In this document: piece after piece, positions 25,652 through 34,810 of the stretch
Numbering within the stretch: position 1 is the first letter of the stretch
Layout of the letters: each line of letters opens with the position of its first letter
Origin: Pseudomaricurvus sp965656525
Lineage (GTDB): Bacteria > Pseudomonadota > Gammaproteobacteria > Pseudomonadales > Cellvibrionaceae
DNA length: 64,000 nt
NCBI GenBank assembly: GCA_965656525.1
Contig: CBFHKY010000003.1
Coordinates: 107,009 to 171,008 of the forward strand
Reading direction: 5' to 3'
The notes under the pieces: model-generated
What the model was told of the DNA's origin: nothing
Seen by the model: the letters and a program-made list of their open reading frames with translations, nothing else
The model's database searches: none
Made by a program: the position numbers and the translations under genes

Positions 25652-26992
25652 ATGTCATCAGCTTTAGAAACCCTAACTCGGCTTGTCAGCGCACAAGATC
25701 GTTTTGACGCCCCCTATAGCGAACGCGTACAAGCACAACTGGAAGCGGCCAATGAACTGTTTCAAGACAAGGTAAGCGCAATCAAACTGCTCGCCAAACG
25801 CGCCAGTACTGCGGACCTTGATCGCATTACAACCCTATCCGATATTGTGCCACTGCTGTTTGCCCATACCACGTACAAAAGCTACCCAGAAACTTGGTTA
25901 ACAGAAGGTAAATGGGATCGCTTGGCCAAATGGCTAGAGACGCTGTCTGCCAACCCTGTCGAGGGTTTGAATACCGCTGAAGTTGATGATCTTGATACTT
26001 GGTTAAAAACGCTTGAAGAAGCCGAACACTTTGTCTCTTGCTCCAGTGGCACCACGGGCAAATGTTCCATGATCAACTCGGCCAGTGGTGACAGAACCGT
26101 CGCTAAAACAAACCACGCGGCAGGATTTCAGTGGGCCACCGGCAGTAAATCCGACAACAGCTTCAAAATCATGGGGGTCGCACCGACAGCTCGCAGTGTA
26201 CGTAACGACGATAGCCGAGATGCCATCGCAGACACTTTTGGTAACGGGAACGACTTTCAGTTCCCCTGCGAGCCTATTACCGTAGGTCGTATCAGCCATA
26301 TGGTGACCATGCGTCGCCGCATTGCCGATGGTAGTGCCAAGCCCGCCGAAGTGGCCGCATTCGAAGCCACCTCGGCCAATCGCGCACAAGAAATGCAACA
26401 AGGGGTGATCAAAACGGCCGAAGCACTGATTGAGAGCCGCGGCGAAAAAATGCTGATCTGCGGTATGTTTGCCACCTTGTACGAAGTTGCTGAGCTGGTT
26501 CGTGAAAAGGGATACAGCGGTAAAGACTTTTCGGCTGACAACGCCTTGTTGGTTGGCGGCGGCCTGAAAGGTGCTGACCTACCCCCAAACTACCGTGAGT
26601 TCATTCTAGAAACCTTTAATATTCCCAGCAACCGGATGTATCAGTACTACGGTATGCAGGAGCTCAATACGACCATGCCGCGCTGCAGTGCTGGTCGATA
26701 CCACGTGCCACCATGGGTCATTTTGTTGCTACTTGATGAAGGCGGAGACAACCTCATTACGGAAACTGAAGGTGAAGTAGAAGGCCGAGCTGGCTTCCTA
26801 GATCTTTCAGTTCAAGGTCGCTGGGGCGGCGTAATTTCTGGTGACAAAATCAAAGTGAATTATGGCCAATGCGACTGTGGTGCCCACGGCCCCACGATTG
26901 GTAGTGACATTGTTCGCTACTCCGACTTGCCTGGCGGCGACAAAATCAGCTGCTCAGGCACCATCGATGCGTATGTGAGAGGTGCATCATGA
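25652..26992 (+). CDS. LuxE-like acyl-protein synthetase
   Basis: A 446-residue adenylate-forming enzyme of the LuxE acyl-protein synthetase group. LuxE activates a fatty acid with ATP and passes the acyl group, through a C-terminal cysteine, to the reductase LuxC. The nucleotide loop is EHFVSCSSGTTGKCSM near 127-142. A late Cys in DKISCSGTIDAY, 13 residues from the C-terminus, sits where LuxE carries its acyl cysteine. The C-terminal CDCGAHGPTIG is also notable. The frame overlaps the LuxC-like gene by four bases. No luciferase is present, so the aldehyde product must serve another purpose. Confidence 0.82.
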   Translation: MSSALETLTRLVSAQDRFDAPYSERVQAQLEAANELFQDKVSAIKLLAKRASTADLDRITTLSDIVPLLFAHTTYKSYPETWLTEGKWDRLAKWLETLSANPVEGLNTAEVDDLDTWLKTLEEAEHFVSCSSGTTGKCSMINSASGDRTVAKTNHAAGFQWATGSKSDNSFKIMGVAPTARSVRNDDSRDAIADTFGNGNDFQFPCEPITVGRISHMVTMRRRIADGSAKPAEVAAFEATSANRAQEMQQGVIKTAEALIESRGEKMLICGMFATLYEVAELVREKGYSGKDFSADNALLVGGGLKGADLPPNYREFILETFNIPSNRMYQYYGMQELNTTMPRCSAGRYHVPPWVILLLLDEGGDNLITETEGEVEGRAGFLDLSVQGRWGGVISGDKIKVNYGQCDCGAHGPTIGSDIVRYSDLPGGDKISCSGTIDAYVRGAS

Positions 26993-28404
26993 CAGACTCA
27001 CCCACCGATAAAGTATTAGCCGCACACCATTTCGCCCGAGGCAAACTGATTGAAGGTGACGACGTTCGCCATCGGTCTCGCGATTTAGGTGGTTATTTCA
27101 CGACCCCCGCCATTGACCTCGATGAACTGGTCACTCCGCGCACGGAACTGCCGCCCTTACTGGACGTTCCATTGAGTGAAATCATCGACTTCTTAGTCGA
27201 GACGGGTGAGCGCCTCGATTTATCCACTAATGAACACCTTCAAGAATGCCTAGAGCGTTTGGCCGCCACCAACCCTTTGCCACGCCGTGTGGTAGAAAAC
27301 CTGTACCGCAATGCCCGTCACTTCCTGCGCAAGGAACTGCTGATGTCGCAAGTGGAGGCCAACTTTTCCAACCCCGAGTACTTGGATCGCTGGATAACAA
27401 AGACCGATATGTTCGGCAATGTGAGTTCTGTGCGCGCGTTTCCTGGCCGCATGATTCACATGTTGGCCGGCAACTCGCCTGCAGGCTGTATCTCTTCGAT
27501 TGCCCAAGGTGCTCTGGTAAAAGCCGTCAACCTTTTCAAGATGCCATCCAGCGACCCGTTCACTTGTGTTGCCATTTTACGCACCATGGCCGAAGTGGAT
27601 CCAAACCACCCTGTCGTGAAATCTATGTCGGCGGTCTACTGGCGCGGTGGCGATAAATCCATTGAGCAAACACTCTATCGCCCTCAGTATTTTGACAAGA
27701 TCATCGCTTGGGGTGGGGGTGATGCCATCCAAAATGTCATCAGTTATCTTGGGCCCGGTTTACAGATGGTATCGTTTGACCCGAAATCGTCGATATCCAT
27801 GATTGGTAGCGGTGCTTTTGCAGATGATGACAGCATTGCCGAGGCCGCTGAACGCACCGCCGCCGATGTTTCTGTTTACAACCAAGAAGCCTGCTTAGCG
27901 AGTCGCTTTGTGTTTGTAGAAGCTGGTGCATCCGGCGAGAAAAGACCACAAATTGAAAAATATTGCAGCAAGCTTCAGGAGCGGCTAGGTATTGATCGCG
28001 AGGTCTCATCGGCTGTAGCCCAGCCTCTGCCCAATGATGTGCGTGATGAAGTTGAAGTCATGGAAGCCATGGGTGAATTTCAGGTGTGGGGCACGGGTGA
28101 TGGCCGGGGTATGGTAGTGCTTAGCGATAAACCTGTAGACTTTCACCCGAGTAACAAAACCGCCAATGTAGTGATGGTACCTCGCCTAGAGGACGCCATC
28201 CGCTACGTAAACGTTGCCACACAAACCATCGGTATTTGGCCACCAGAATGTAAAACTGAACTGCGCGATCGAATTGCCAGTGGTGGCGGTCAGCGAGTGT
28301 GCCAGCTTGGCGGTGCCAATAAGCACGCTATGGGCGGACCACACGATGCCATGTACCCGTTACAACGTTTTGTACACTGGATGGCCGACGAGGATATTAG
28401 TTAA
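26989..28404 (+). CDS. LuxC-like acyl-CoA / acyl-protein reductase
   Basis: A 471-residue NADPH-dependent acyl reductase related to LuxC and the aldehyde dehydrogenase superfamily. It should reduce an acyl thioester to a fatty aldehyde. The cofactor and catalytic regions are visible as HMLAGNSPAGCISSIAQGAL near 155-175, IIAWGGGDAIQNVISYLGPG near 235-255, and the cysteine nucleophile in YNQEACLASRFVFVE near 295-310. It is translationally coupled on both sides (ATGA with the LuxE-like gene, TAATG with the SDR). Chain-length choice is unknown. Confidence 0.87.
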   Translation: MTDSPTDKVLAAHHFARGKLIEGDDVRHRSRDLGGYFTTPAIDLDELVTPRTELPPLLDVPLSEIIDFLVETGERLDLSTNEHLQECLERLAATNPLPRRVVENLYRNARHFLRKELLMSQVEANFSNPEYLDRWITKTDMFGNVSSVRAFPGRMIHMLAGNSPAGCISSIAQGALVKAVNLFKMPSSDPFTCVAILRTMAEVDPNHPVVKSMSAVYWRGGDKSIEQTLYRPQYFDKIIAWGGGDAIQNVISYLGPGLQMVSFDPKSSISMIGSGAFADDDSIAEAAERTAADVSVYNQEACLASRFVFVEAGASGEKRPQIEKYCSKLQERLGIDREVSSAVAQPLPNDVRDEVEVMEAMGEFQVWGTGDGRGMVVLSDKPVDFHPSNKTANVVMVPRLEDAIRYVNVATQTIGIWPPECKTELRDRIASGGGQRVCQLGGANKHAMGGPHDAMYPLQRFVHWMADEDIS

Positions 28405-29285
28405 TGAATGAAACAAAACCACGCGTTGCCATTATTACCGGTGCCAGCTCTGGTATTGGTAAGGAGTCCGCAAAAATATTAGCCTCTAGCGGTTGGCGAA
28501 TCATCGGCATCGGCCGCAACCCAGAACGTTGCGCTCAAGCCGAACACGATATTCGAGAAGCTTCGGCCTGTGGCCAGGTCACGTTTTTAAAGGCCGACTT
28601 ATCCATTATGTCCGAGGTCTGTCGCGTAGCCGAAGAGATACAGCTGGCCACCGACCGTATCGATCTGCTGATTAATAACGCGGGTGGCATGAACGCCACG
28701 CTTCAGTTAACCCCAGACGGCCACGAGGCAACCTTTGCCAGCAATCATTTAGCGCCATTTCTGCTAACACAGCGACTGATTCCTGCATTGCAAAAAGCGG
28801 CTGACACATCGGCAACTGGCGCTACTCGCATTATTAATGTGTCATCCTCGGCCCATGAATCAGCCAAGGAAATCGACTGGAACAACCTGCAGTTGCTGAA
28901 TAATTTTCACGCCCCAGGGGCCTACTGTCACGCCAAGCTGGCGAACTTATTGTTCAACCACACCTTGGCAAAGCACCTCAAAAGCGATGGAATTGCTGTG
29001 CTTGCTGTGCACCCCGGTGTGGTGAGAAGTAATTTCTCCAGCCACACCGATAAAGCCACACAAGGGTATTTGGATTCACTGGAAGCCATCACCTCAGAGC
29101 AAGCTGCGCAAGCATTAATCTGGCTAGCGACCGACCCAGCCTGTGCCCAACATACTGGGGGCTATTTTGATCAGCGCCAGCTCGCGCAACCCAGCCCAGC
29201 CGCACAAGATGACGCGCTCGCGTCTCAGATGTGGCAAGCCACGTCTACGCTGTTGCGGCCCTTCTTGCCTGCTGGGGTATCTTAA
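28404..29285 (+). CDS. Short-chain dehydrogenase/reductase (LuxEC operon)
   Basis: A 293-residue SDR of the retinol-dehydrogenase or protochlorophyllide-reductase-like group. Motifs are IITGASSGIGKESAKIL (8-24), LLINNAGGMNAT, VSSSAHESAKEI and YCHAKLANLLF. It may reduce the aldehyde from the LuxE/LuxC pair to an alcohol, or oxidise a related alcohol; this is inferred only from operon position. It resembles the SDR at 35514-36395 along its length, including the motif GRNPxRC and the C-terminal AAQD segment, so the two are paralogues. Confidence 0.88.
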   Translation: MNETKPRVAIITGASSGIGKESAKILASSGWRIIGIGRNPERCAQAEHDIREASACGQVTFLKADLSIMSEVCRVAEEIQLATDRIDLLINNAGGMNATLQLTPDGHEATFASNHLAPFLLTQRLIPALQKAADTSATGATRIINVSSSAHESAKEIDWNNLQLLNNFHAPGAYCHAKLANLLFNHTLAKHLKSDGIAVLAVHPGVVRSNFSSHTDKATQGYLDSLEAITSEQAAQALIWLATDPACAQHTGGYFDQRQLAQPSPAAQDDALASQMWQATSTLLRPFLPAGVS

Positions 29286-29329
29286 AAACCTCATACAGAT
29301 AGGAATCACAACGGGTTTAGCAGTCGAAT

Positions 29330-29366
29330 AAAAAAGGCCATGGAGTAAAACCCCATGGCCTTTTTT
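29330..29366. terminator. Bidirectional terminator after the LuxE/C-SDR operon
   Basis: A-tract, stem GGCCATGG (29336-29343), nine-base loop, stem CCATGGCC (29353-29360) and T-tract. It is symmetric and lies between the convergent SDR and MFS genes. Confidence 0.92.
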
Positions 29367-29448
29367 ATTAACTGGCGTTTAGCGCGGTATGTCTACCAAG
29401 CTGTTTAAGCGGCGCGGGTACCCACTATTGGCACCCGCCGTTTTTCAC

Positions 29449-30708
29449 TTACAGTGGCCTCTCTTTTTTCGCTTCGGCTGGCTTGATCATAGAAATCATA
29501 CCCGCAGCCACCACCACCATGACAATAAACACATAAAACGCCGATTCATAACTGCCGGTGGCATCATAAACTTGCCCCACAAAACGCACCGTCAGAATAG
29601 AGCCCAGCTTAAAAAAGATGGTCATCAGCCCCATGATGGTACCGTAACTTTTGGCACCAAATACCCAAGCTAACATCGTACCCCATACAGGAAAAACGCC
29701 ACCGATCCCCAAGCCAAATACAGTTGCCATTAACAGCAATCCCCAAAAGGGAGGCTGTAAGAGGTACACCACCAAAATCGCCACATGCGCCACCGCCACG
29801 GCGTAAAAGAGATAACGCAAATCCATTTTATCGGCCAACATACCCACTAGCATTTTGCCGGCGATGGCTGAAACCGTCATAAACGCGGCGATCATAGCTG
29901 CGCCAGTCAAATCAATACCTATGTCTTGAAAATAAGGGACATTTGAAGTCACCATCGCTTGATCACTGCTGTACAACAAACCAACACCTAAAGTGAGCAA
30001 CCAGAAATTTCGATTGCGCAATAGCTCGCCGTAACGCCAGAGGTGACCTTGCTGCTCTTCTTCTTGCGGGGTCATTGCAGCGTCTTTTAAAAATTCCTCA
30101 TGAAGGCCTTTTTCATCGCCCTTGGGTTGGTTGCGAATCACAAACAGCGTCATGATTGAAATCACCACGAGCGCTAAGCAACCAATGGCAAACAATGCAC
30201 CGCGCCAGCCAAATTGCTCAATTAGCACGGCGGTTAATGGTGTAAAAATAAAGCCGCCGGCCGATGTTGATATGGCAAGCACACCCAGTGCTTTGCCGCG
30301 GCGATTATGAAACCAACGAACAACAACCGTGTTGGCTGCCAAGGTGCCACAGGCTGCCATACCAAAAGCAATCGGGCCTAGGATCCAAAGCAACATCATC
30401 CAAGGTTGCATTACCTGCGACATCCCGATCATGCCAATACCAAATAACACCCCGCCACAACACATAACGATTCGCGCGGAAAAGATATCCAGCAGACGCC
30501 CAACAATCGGAGATAAAATGCCCACCCCCAATAAAAATGCGATATAGCCATTATTCACTTCGGCTCGGCTCAGCCCAAATTCTTGCGTTACCGGAATCAC
30601 GAAAAGGCCAAAAATATAAGATGTACACCCAGCAATTAGCATGGCACACACAAATGCCCCCATATGGACACGCCATCCTGGGTATATTCCCGTTATAAAA
30701 TTTTTCAT
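29449..30708 (-). CDS. MFS transporter of the oxalate/formate or monocarboxylate type
   Basis: A 419-residue major-facilitator protein with about 12 membrane helices. The N-terminus YPGWRVHMGAFVCAMLIAG and GLFVIPVTQEFGLSRAEVN are typical of MCT-like or OFA-type carriers of organic anions. A cytoplasmic loop around residues 200-230 (NQPKGDEKGLHEEF) separates the two halves. It is divergent from the TetR gene, which probably controls it. The substrate is unknown; a carboxylate linked to the neighbouring oxidoreductases is a guess. Confidence 0.87.
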   Translation of the reverse strand: MKNFITGIYPGWRVHMGAFVCAMLIAGCTSYIFGLFVIPVTQEFGLSRAEVNNGYIAFLLGVGILSPIVGRLLDIFSARIVMCCGGVLFGIGMIGMSQVMQPWMMLLWILGPIAFGMAACGTLAANTVVVRWFHNRRGKALGVLAISTSAGGFIFTPLTAVLIEQFGWRGALFAIGCLALVVISIMTLFVIRNQPKGDEKGLHEEFLKDAAMTPQEEEQQGHLWRYGELLRNRNFWLLTLGVGLLYSSDQAMVTSNVPYFQDIGIDLTGAAMIAAFMTVSAIAGKMLVGMLADKMDLRYLFYAVAVAHVAILVVYLLQPPFWGLLLMATVFGLGIGGVFPVWGTMLAWVFGAKSYGTIMGLMTIFFKLGSILTVRFVGQVYDATGSYESAFYVFIVMVVVAAGMISMIKPAEAKKERPL

Positions 30709-31013
30709 AGAGAGTTCACACCCCTTCCTTTTCTTGATGAATGTTCAGAACTTCTGAATCTAACCGTCCACGATTTTTAGTTGGCGCAGGTGCTGCCATT
30801 CGATGCTATTCATGACCGAAGGTGGCGCTTGGAGCCAATAAGACACGCCGTGATTGATAATGCTGAAAGGTGATATGATTTCACGATGACTGCTCTTTTT
30901 ATTTTAATGAATCATAGATAAGAGCCATTTTTTTGAGCCAAGAAATAAATGAAACTCTTAAGGTGTCATTATCTAGTGAGCCGCATGAAAATCAACCATT
31001 TTTTTGAGTTCTT
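30709..31013. other. Divergent MFS / TetR intergenic region
   Basis: 305 bases with no reading frame of note. The 13-mer CCATTTTTTTGAG occurs twice in direct orientation, at 30925-30937 and at 30996-31008, the latter ending five bases before the TetR start codon. The rest is AT-rich, and I see no certain promoter or palindromic operator. Confidence 0.5.
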
Positions 31014-31673
31014 ATGAAAAAAACACCCACGCCCAAACCTCGCGCTGGTCGCCCTACGGCTAAACAAGCGGCTCAAAGACACATCGAGCTACTAAAAGGC
31101 TCACTCCAACTTTTTCTTGAAAAAGGGTTGGATGGCACCACGCTGGATGAAATTGCCGCCGCGCTACACATGACCAAGCGAACCATTTATGGCTACTACG
31201 ACAACAAAGAAGCGCTCTTTAAAGCGGCCTTGCAGGGCGCACTTAAAGACAACACGTTGAAGCTGGAAGCTTTGGAAGAATTGGACGATGGCGACCTAGA
31301 GTCCACGCTCGCGGCGGTGGCTCGCCAACGGGTTAAGCGCTACCTTTCGCCAGAGTCGCTGGCGCTGCAAGGGCTATTAAATGCGGAATCCCATCGTTTT
31401 CCTGAATTGCTAGGCATGTTTTACCAAGAAAATACGGGGTCCACGGTGGCTTTTATCAAACAGGTACTCTGCGCACACGCCCAAAAAGGCACCATCACAC
31501 TTGAGCGCCCAGAAGCAACCGCAGCGCTTTTTCTCAGCATGGCGGTAGGCGCGCCAGCTAGAGGAATGCTTACAGGCGTAAAAGTTGAGGGGGTGCTCAA
31601 CCTAGAAGATCACATACAGTTTTGCGTGCAACTTTTTGTGTATGGCCTTAAAGGTAAAACACCTAACACCTAA
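31014..31673 (+). CDS. TetR-family transcriptional regulator
   Basis: A 219-residue regulator. The N-terminal helix-turn-helix domain spans about residues 20-70 (LQLFLEKGLDGTTLDEIAAA, HMTKRTIYGYYDNKEALFKA in part). The C-terminal ligand-binding domain resembles the AcrR/TetR_C_33-like group. It starts with a lysine-rich tail (KKTPTPKPRAGRPT). It is divergent from the MFS gene and near the LuxE/C operon, so either could be its target. The ligand is unknown. Confidence 0.9.
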   Translation: MKKTPTPKPRAGRPTAKQAAQRHIELLKGSLQLFLEKGLDGTTLDEIAAALHMTKRTIYGYYDNKEALFKAALQGALKDNTLKLEALEELDDGDLESTLAAVARQRVKRYLSPESLALQGLLNAESHRFPELLGMFYQENTGSTVAFIKQVLCAHAQKGTITLERPEATAALFLSMAVGAPARGMLTGVKVEGVLNLEDHIQFCVQLFVYGLKGKTPNT

Positions 31674-31682
31674 CACAAGAGA

Positions 31683-32018
31683 CTACGACAAAGGGGCGAC
31701 TTCACTGTGGATAGGAATCAACAGCGTATTACCCCCCGCTTTTGAGGTATGACCAATCATTTCGTCGTAAGCGCTGTTGTGTCGCAAAAATAATCGTTCA
31801 CACTTTAAGGGGTATAAACGTTCTTGCATGGCGGTCAAACAACGTGCTTTGAGAGGGGTTTTCTCGTCATCCCAGATTAAACGCTCACCCGATTCCGTTT
31901 TCACAAAGGCTTGATAAATCGCCCCTTCATAAGACTCCACCACAACCTCTAAACCTTCTTGCCCGACTAGCTGTGTTAAAAAATATTTCGACTGCGCTGC
32001 ACTCGTTGCCATGACCAT
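31683..32018 (-). CDS. DUF6482-like small protein
   Basis: A 111-residue cytoplasmic protein. The C-terminal pattern, with a Tyr-Pro-Leu-Lys-Cys segment then LFLRHNSAYDEMIGHTSKAG, resembles the DUF6482 family. The function is unknown. A second ATG two codons in (32012) could be the start. It is convergent with the TetR gene, nine bases apart, and has no clear partner. Confidence 0.7.
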   Translation of the reverse strand: MVMATSAAQSKYFLTQLVGQEGLEVVVESYEGAIYQAFVKTESGERLIWDDEKTPLKARCLTAMQERLYPLKCERLFLRHNSAYDEMIGHTSKAGGNTLLIPIHSEVAPLS

Positions 32019-32231
32019 TCCTCGACTTTATTTTTCTTTTATACGAACGGCCTCCAAAAGTGGACTCCTCCTCCGACGGGCTCCGTTCAGGCGCGATTTG
32101 CGACAGATTTTCTAGCGGCAAGCCCTTCTTGCCCTTCCCGTTACATCCCCCCGAAACAAGCACATTCACAAAGCTGTCATACCTTGTGTGCTTCATTGTC
32201 GCTGACTCTTTCAACGACCCAATGCATTTCG

Positions 32232-33722
32232 ATGATCTCTACTTTCCTGTACCAACATTGGTTAACACTGAAACGCTGGTGCCACAAACGCCGCCGATCT
32301 TCTAACGAAGAAACCTTTTATGTTTGGCTGCAATCCGATCTCCCTGTCGCCCAAACGGATGAACGCTACCTGTCGTTCTCGGTAGACATCTCGGTACTGG
32401 CTGGAGGCTTCTGGTGGGAAGGCGCTTTAGGATCTAAACGTGGTTTGGGTACGCTGCGTATCCCACCATTACAACTGGATTTAAAAAAGCTCGATAAATT
32501 AGTAAGCCTGCTAGGCCCAGCCTATTTACGCATTGGGGGCTCAGAGGCCGATAAGATTCATTACTTCAATGCTCCAGCTAGCGCCGATGATCCTTTAGTA
32601 CTCACCAAAGAGCAGTGGAACAACCTGCACGCCTTTATTCAGCGCAATGATTTAAAGCTGATGTTCACTTGCAAATACGGCCTGTTTAAACGCCGTGAAC
32701 ATGGCCGCTGGCGTGGCGCGGAGGTGATCACGCTGCTGGAATACAGCCTACAAAAAGGCTTCCAGATTGATGTATTTGAATTAGGTAATGAGCTGAACGC
32801 TTACTGGGCTTTTCATGGTTTGATGTCGCAGCCACGAGCCATTAATTTGGCTCGCGATTACGATCGCTTTGCGGTGCTCATTTGGAGCTATTACCCCAAC
32901 GCGCGCATTTGCGGCCCCGGCAGCGCTTTTTGGCCAAAACTTGGGGAAACCGTGCGCCCCATCAGCAACCTGACTCCGCGTTTTTTATCGACGATTAAAA
33001 CCCGCTTGGACATCGTTGATTGGCACTATTACCCGTTTCAAAGTGACCGCTCCCCACTGCGCACCCGTGCCGCCCAATTGCGCCACTTAATCAACCCCAA
33101 ATCATTTGATGACTATCGTGTGTTTTCTGAAAAACTCGCCCGCCTGCGTGACCGTCACCAGCCACAAGCCGAACTCTGGACAGGAGAGACCGGTTCGGCA
33201 CAGTGCGGCGGGCAGCCCGATCTTTCGGATCGATGGGCATCGAGCTTTTGGTGGGCCGATCAGTTAGGACAAGGCGCTCGCTCAGGGCAAAAGGTGATGG
33301 TGCGACAGTCTTTGGTGGGGGGGGATTACGGCATGATTGCGCGCCTTACTCTAAAACCAAGACCCGACTACTGGGTCAGCTGGTTGTGGGGGCAACTGAT
33401 GGGGCAAGAAGTCTACGCCATTCACAGCAACCAGCCGTCGCTACGCTGCTATCTGCATAATGATAAACACAGCGCCGGTAAAATCCTATTGCTGATCAAT
33501 CTCAACAATCAACACATCCAGCTCAACCTAGACCCCGCATTGCAACACCGCCTGACCGAAGGCTATGAAATGACCGCCAAGCAATTGATCAGCCGCAAGG
33601 TCAGTATCAACGGTATGAAAGTACGCTTTAAAAGCGGTGCCGTTAGTTTGCAGGATTTCCCCCCTAAACCTTTTGATGGCACGTTAGCCGCTTACAGCAT
33701 CAGTTTTTGGCGCTGTGCCTGA
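32232..33722 (+). CDS. Heparanase-like (GH79-type) glycoside hydrolase
   Basis: A 496-residue protein from the ATG at 32232; a TTG at 32184 is less likely. The fold is a TIM-barrel glycosidase with features of GH79 heparanase and beta-glucuronidase: YLRIGGSEADKIHYF near 105, the acid/base segment VFELGNELNAYW near 198, and the nucleophile segment ELWTGETGSAQCGG near 320. Next comes DRWASSFWWADQLGQGARSG and LKPRPDYWVSWLWGQLMG, then a beta-sandwich tail. Both catalytic glutamates are present. No clear signal peptide is seen; the N-terminus is basic with one hydrophobic stretch, so location is open. The substrate is unknown; acidic polysaccharide is the family norm. Confidence 0.78.
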   Translation: MISTFLYQHWLTLKRWCHKRRRSSNEETFYVWLQSDLPVAQTDERYLSFSVDISVLAGGFWWEGALGSKRGLGTLRIPPLQLDLKKLDKLVSLLGPAYLRIGGSEADKIHYFNAPASADDPLVLTKEQWNNLHAFIQRNDLKLMFTCKYGLFKRREHGRWRGAEVITLLEYSLQKGFQIDVFELGNELNAYWAFHGLMSQPRAINLARDYDRFAVLIWSYYPNARICGPGSAFWPKLGETVRPISNLTPRFLSTIKTRLDIVDWHYYPFQSDRSPLRTRAAQLRHLINPKSFDDYRVFSEKLARLRDRHQPQAELWTGETGSAQCGGQPDLSDRWASSFWWADQLGQGARSGQKVMVRQSLVGGDYGMIARLTLKPRPDYWVSWLWGQLMGQEVYAIHSNQPSLRCYLHNDKHSAGKILLLINLNNQHIQLNLDPALQHRLTEGYEMTAKQLISRKVSINGMKVRFKSGAVSLQDFPPKPFDGTLAAYSISFWRCA

Positions 33723-33820
33723 GGCAGGCGATACTTGCCAAACCACGGACACCGCTATGCTTCTTAAAACCTGGACGGCATAATCGACCCATCACAATAA
33801 AAACGACGAAGGGCTGACCC

Positions 33821-34759
33821 ATGACAGATGCATCCCAGATTGATCGGTTTTGCGATCAGATCAGCGATCACCCTCACTGGAACGAAAGTGTGTGGTTTTC
33901 GATTTCTATCCCTGAGCAACGCAAACACGGCTTTATTCAATATTACTTTCGCCCCAATCAAAACCTTCTCAATGGCGGCCCTGTTCTGTGGGATCAAAGC
34001 GGTACACAAGTGTGGAACTGCCTGCATTACAACTGGAGCCATCTGCAGGCAATCCCGGCCGCAGCTGAAAAATTCAATATGACGGCTCCGAATTCTCTGT
34101 CTGTAAAAATACTGGAACCCGGCAATCGTTACCACATTACCTACGACAACGACGGCCTTATGATGGATTTGCAGTGGCAGGCCATTGCGCCTTTCCACGA
34201 GCTGAAAAGCAAAACCAAAACGCAACAGGCTGCACAAAAATTCCATATGGAACAAGCAGGCCGCATGACCGGCACAGTGCAGTTGAATGGAGTCGAATAC
34301 CCTATTGATTGCTTCTCCATGCGCGATACCTCTTACGGCCCAAGGGTGTTTGATAAATCGTCCATCGGTGGTTATTTCTGGGGCATCGCTGAAAACAGCG
34401 CCTTTCATGCCATAGCCAAAGGGACAGGTAACGTACACGACGTAATCGGCGGCTTTATTTGGCAAGATGGCCAGCTGGCCAGCCTGAAAGAGGGCACCAG
34501 AACGGTAGAAGAATTCGGCCCCTACGGCCCCAAACGTGTCGTATTTGATGCGGTTGATGAACAGGGCCGACCCATACACGCCACAGCGACCATTGATGAT
34601 GGCTTGATTTTTACCGGCTACACTGATCGCACAGTGGTGTGGTCACTAACGGAATGGGATTGGAACGGCATCAAACACTGGGGCGACAACCAAGAATTCT
34701 GCAACACCCAGCGGTTCCGCAGTATTGCCCGAGGTGAAACGCGCTTAGAAGATAAATAA
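33821..34759 (+). CDS. CrtC-like lipocalin-fold protein (DUF7064/7065 type)
   Basis: A 312-residue protein with two predicted beta-barrel halves like the hydroxyneurosporene synthase (CrtC) and DUF7064/7065 families. The midpoint motif QAGRMTGTVQLNGVEYPIDC followed by FSMRDTSYGPR is diagnostic, as is the C-terminal GYTDRTVVWSLTEWDW. CrtC proteins hydrate terpenoid double bonds, while most homologues are uncharacterised and occur near SDR and lipid genes. No signal peptide is seen. It is separated by 98 bp from the glycosidase and leads into the kinase gene. Confidence 0.75.
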   Translation: MTDASQIDRFCDQISDHPHWNESVWFSISIPEQRKHGFIQYYFRPNQNLLNGGPVLWDQSGTQVWNCLHYNWSHLQAIPAAAEKFNMTAPNSLSVKILEPGNRYHITYDNDGLMMDLQWQAIAPFHELKSKTKTQQAAQKFHMEQAGRMTGTVQLNGVEYPIDCFSMRDTSYGPRVFDKSSIGGYFWGIAENSAFHAIAKGTGNVHDVIGGFIWQDGQLASLKEGTRTVEEFGPYGPKRVVFDAVDEQGRPIHATATIDDGLIFTGYTDRTVVWSLTEWDWNGIKHWGDNQEFCNTQRFRSIARGETRLEDK

Positions 34760-34810
34760 TTGCCCAATAATAGGCCTAAAAACTCTAACAGCAAAACCCA
34801 AGGAGCTCTC

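Noticed and set aside
25652..28404. A true bioluminescence operon
   Set aside because: No luxA, luxB or luxD homologue is present in the window; only the aldehyde-forming part is found.
33764..34579. A 271-codon open frame antisense to the lipocalin-like gene
   Set aside because: The plus-strand frame carries the conserved CrtC-like motifs and a better layout; the antisense product has low-complexity, unlikely composition.
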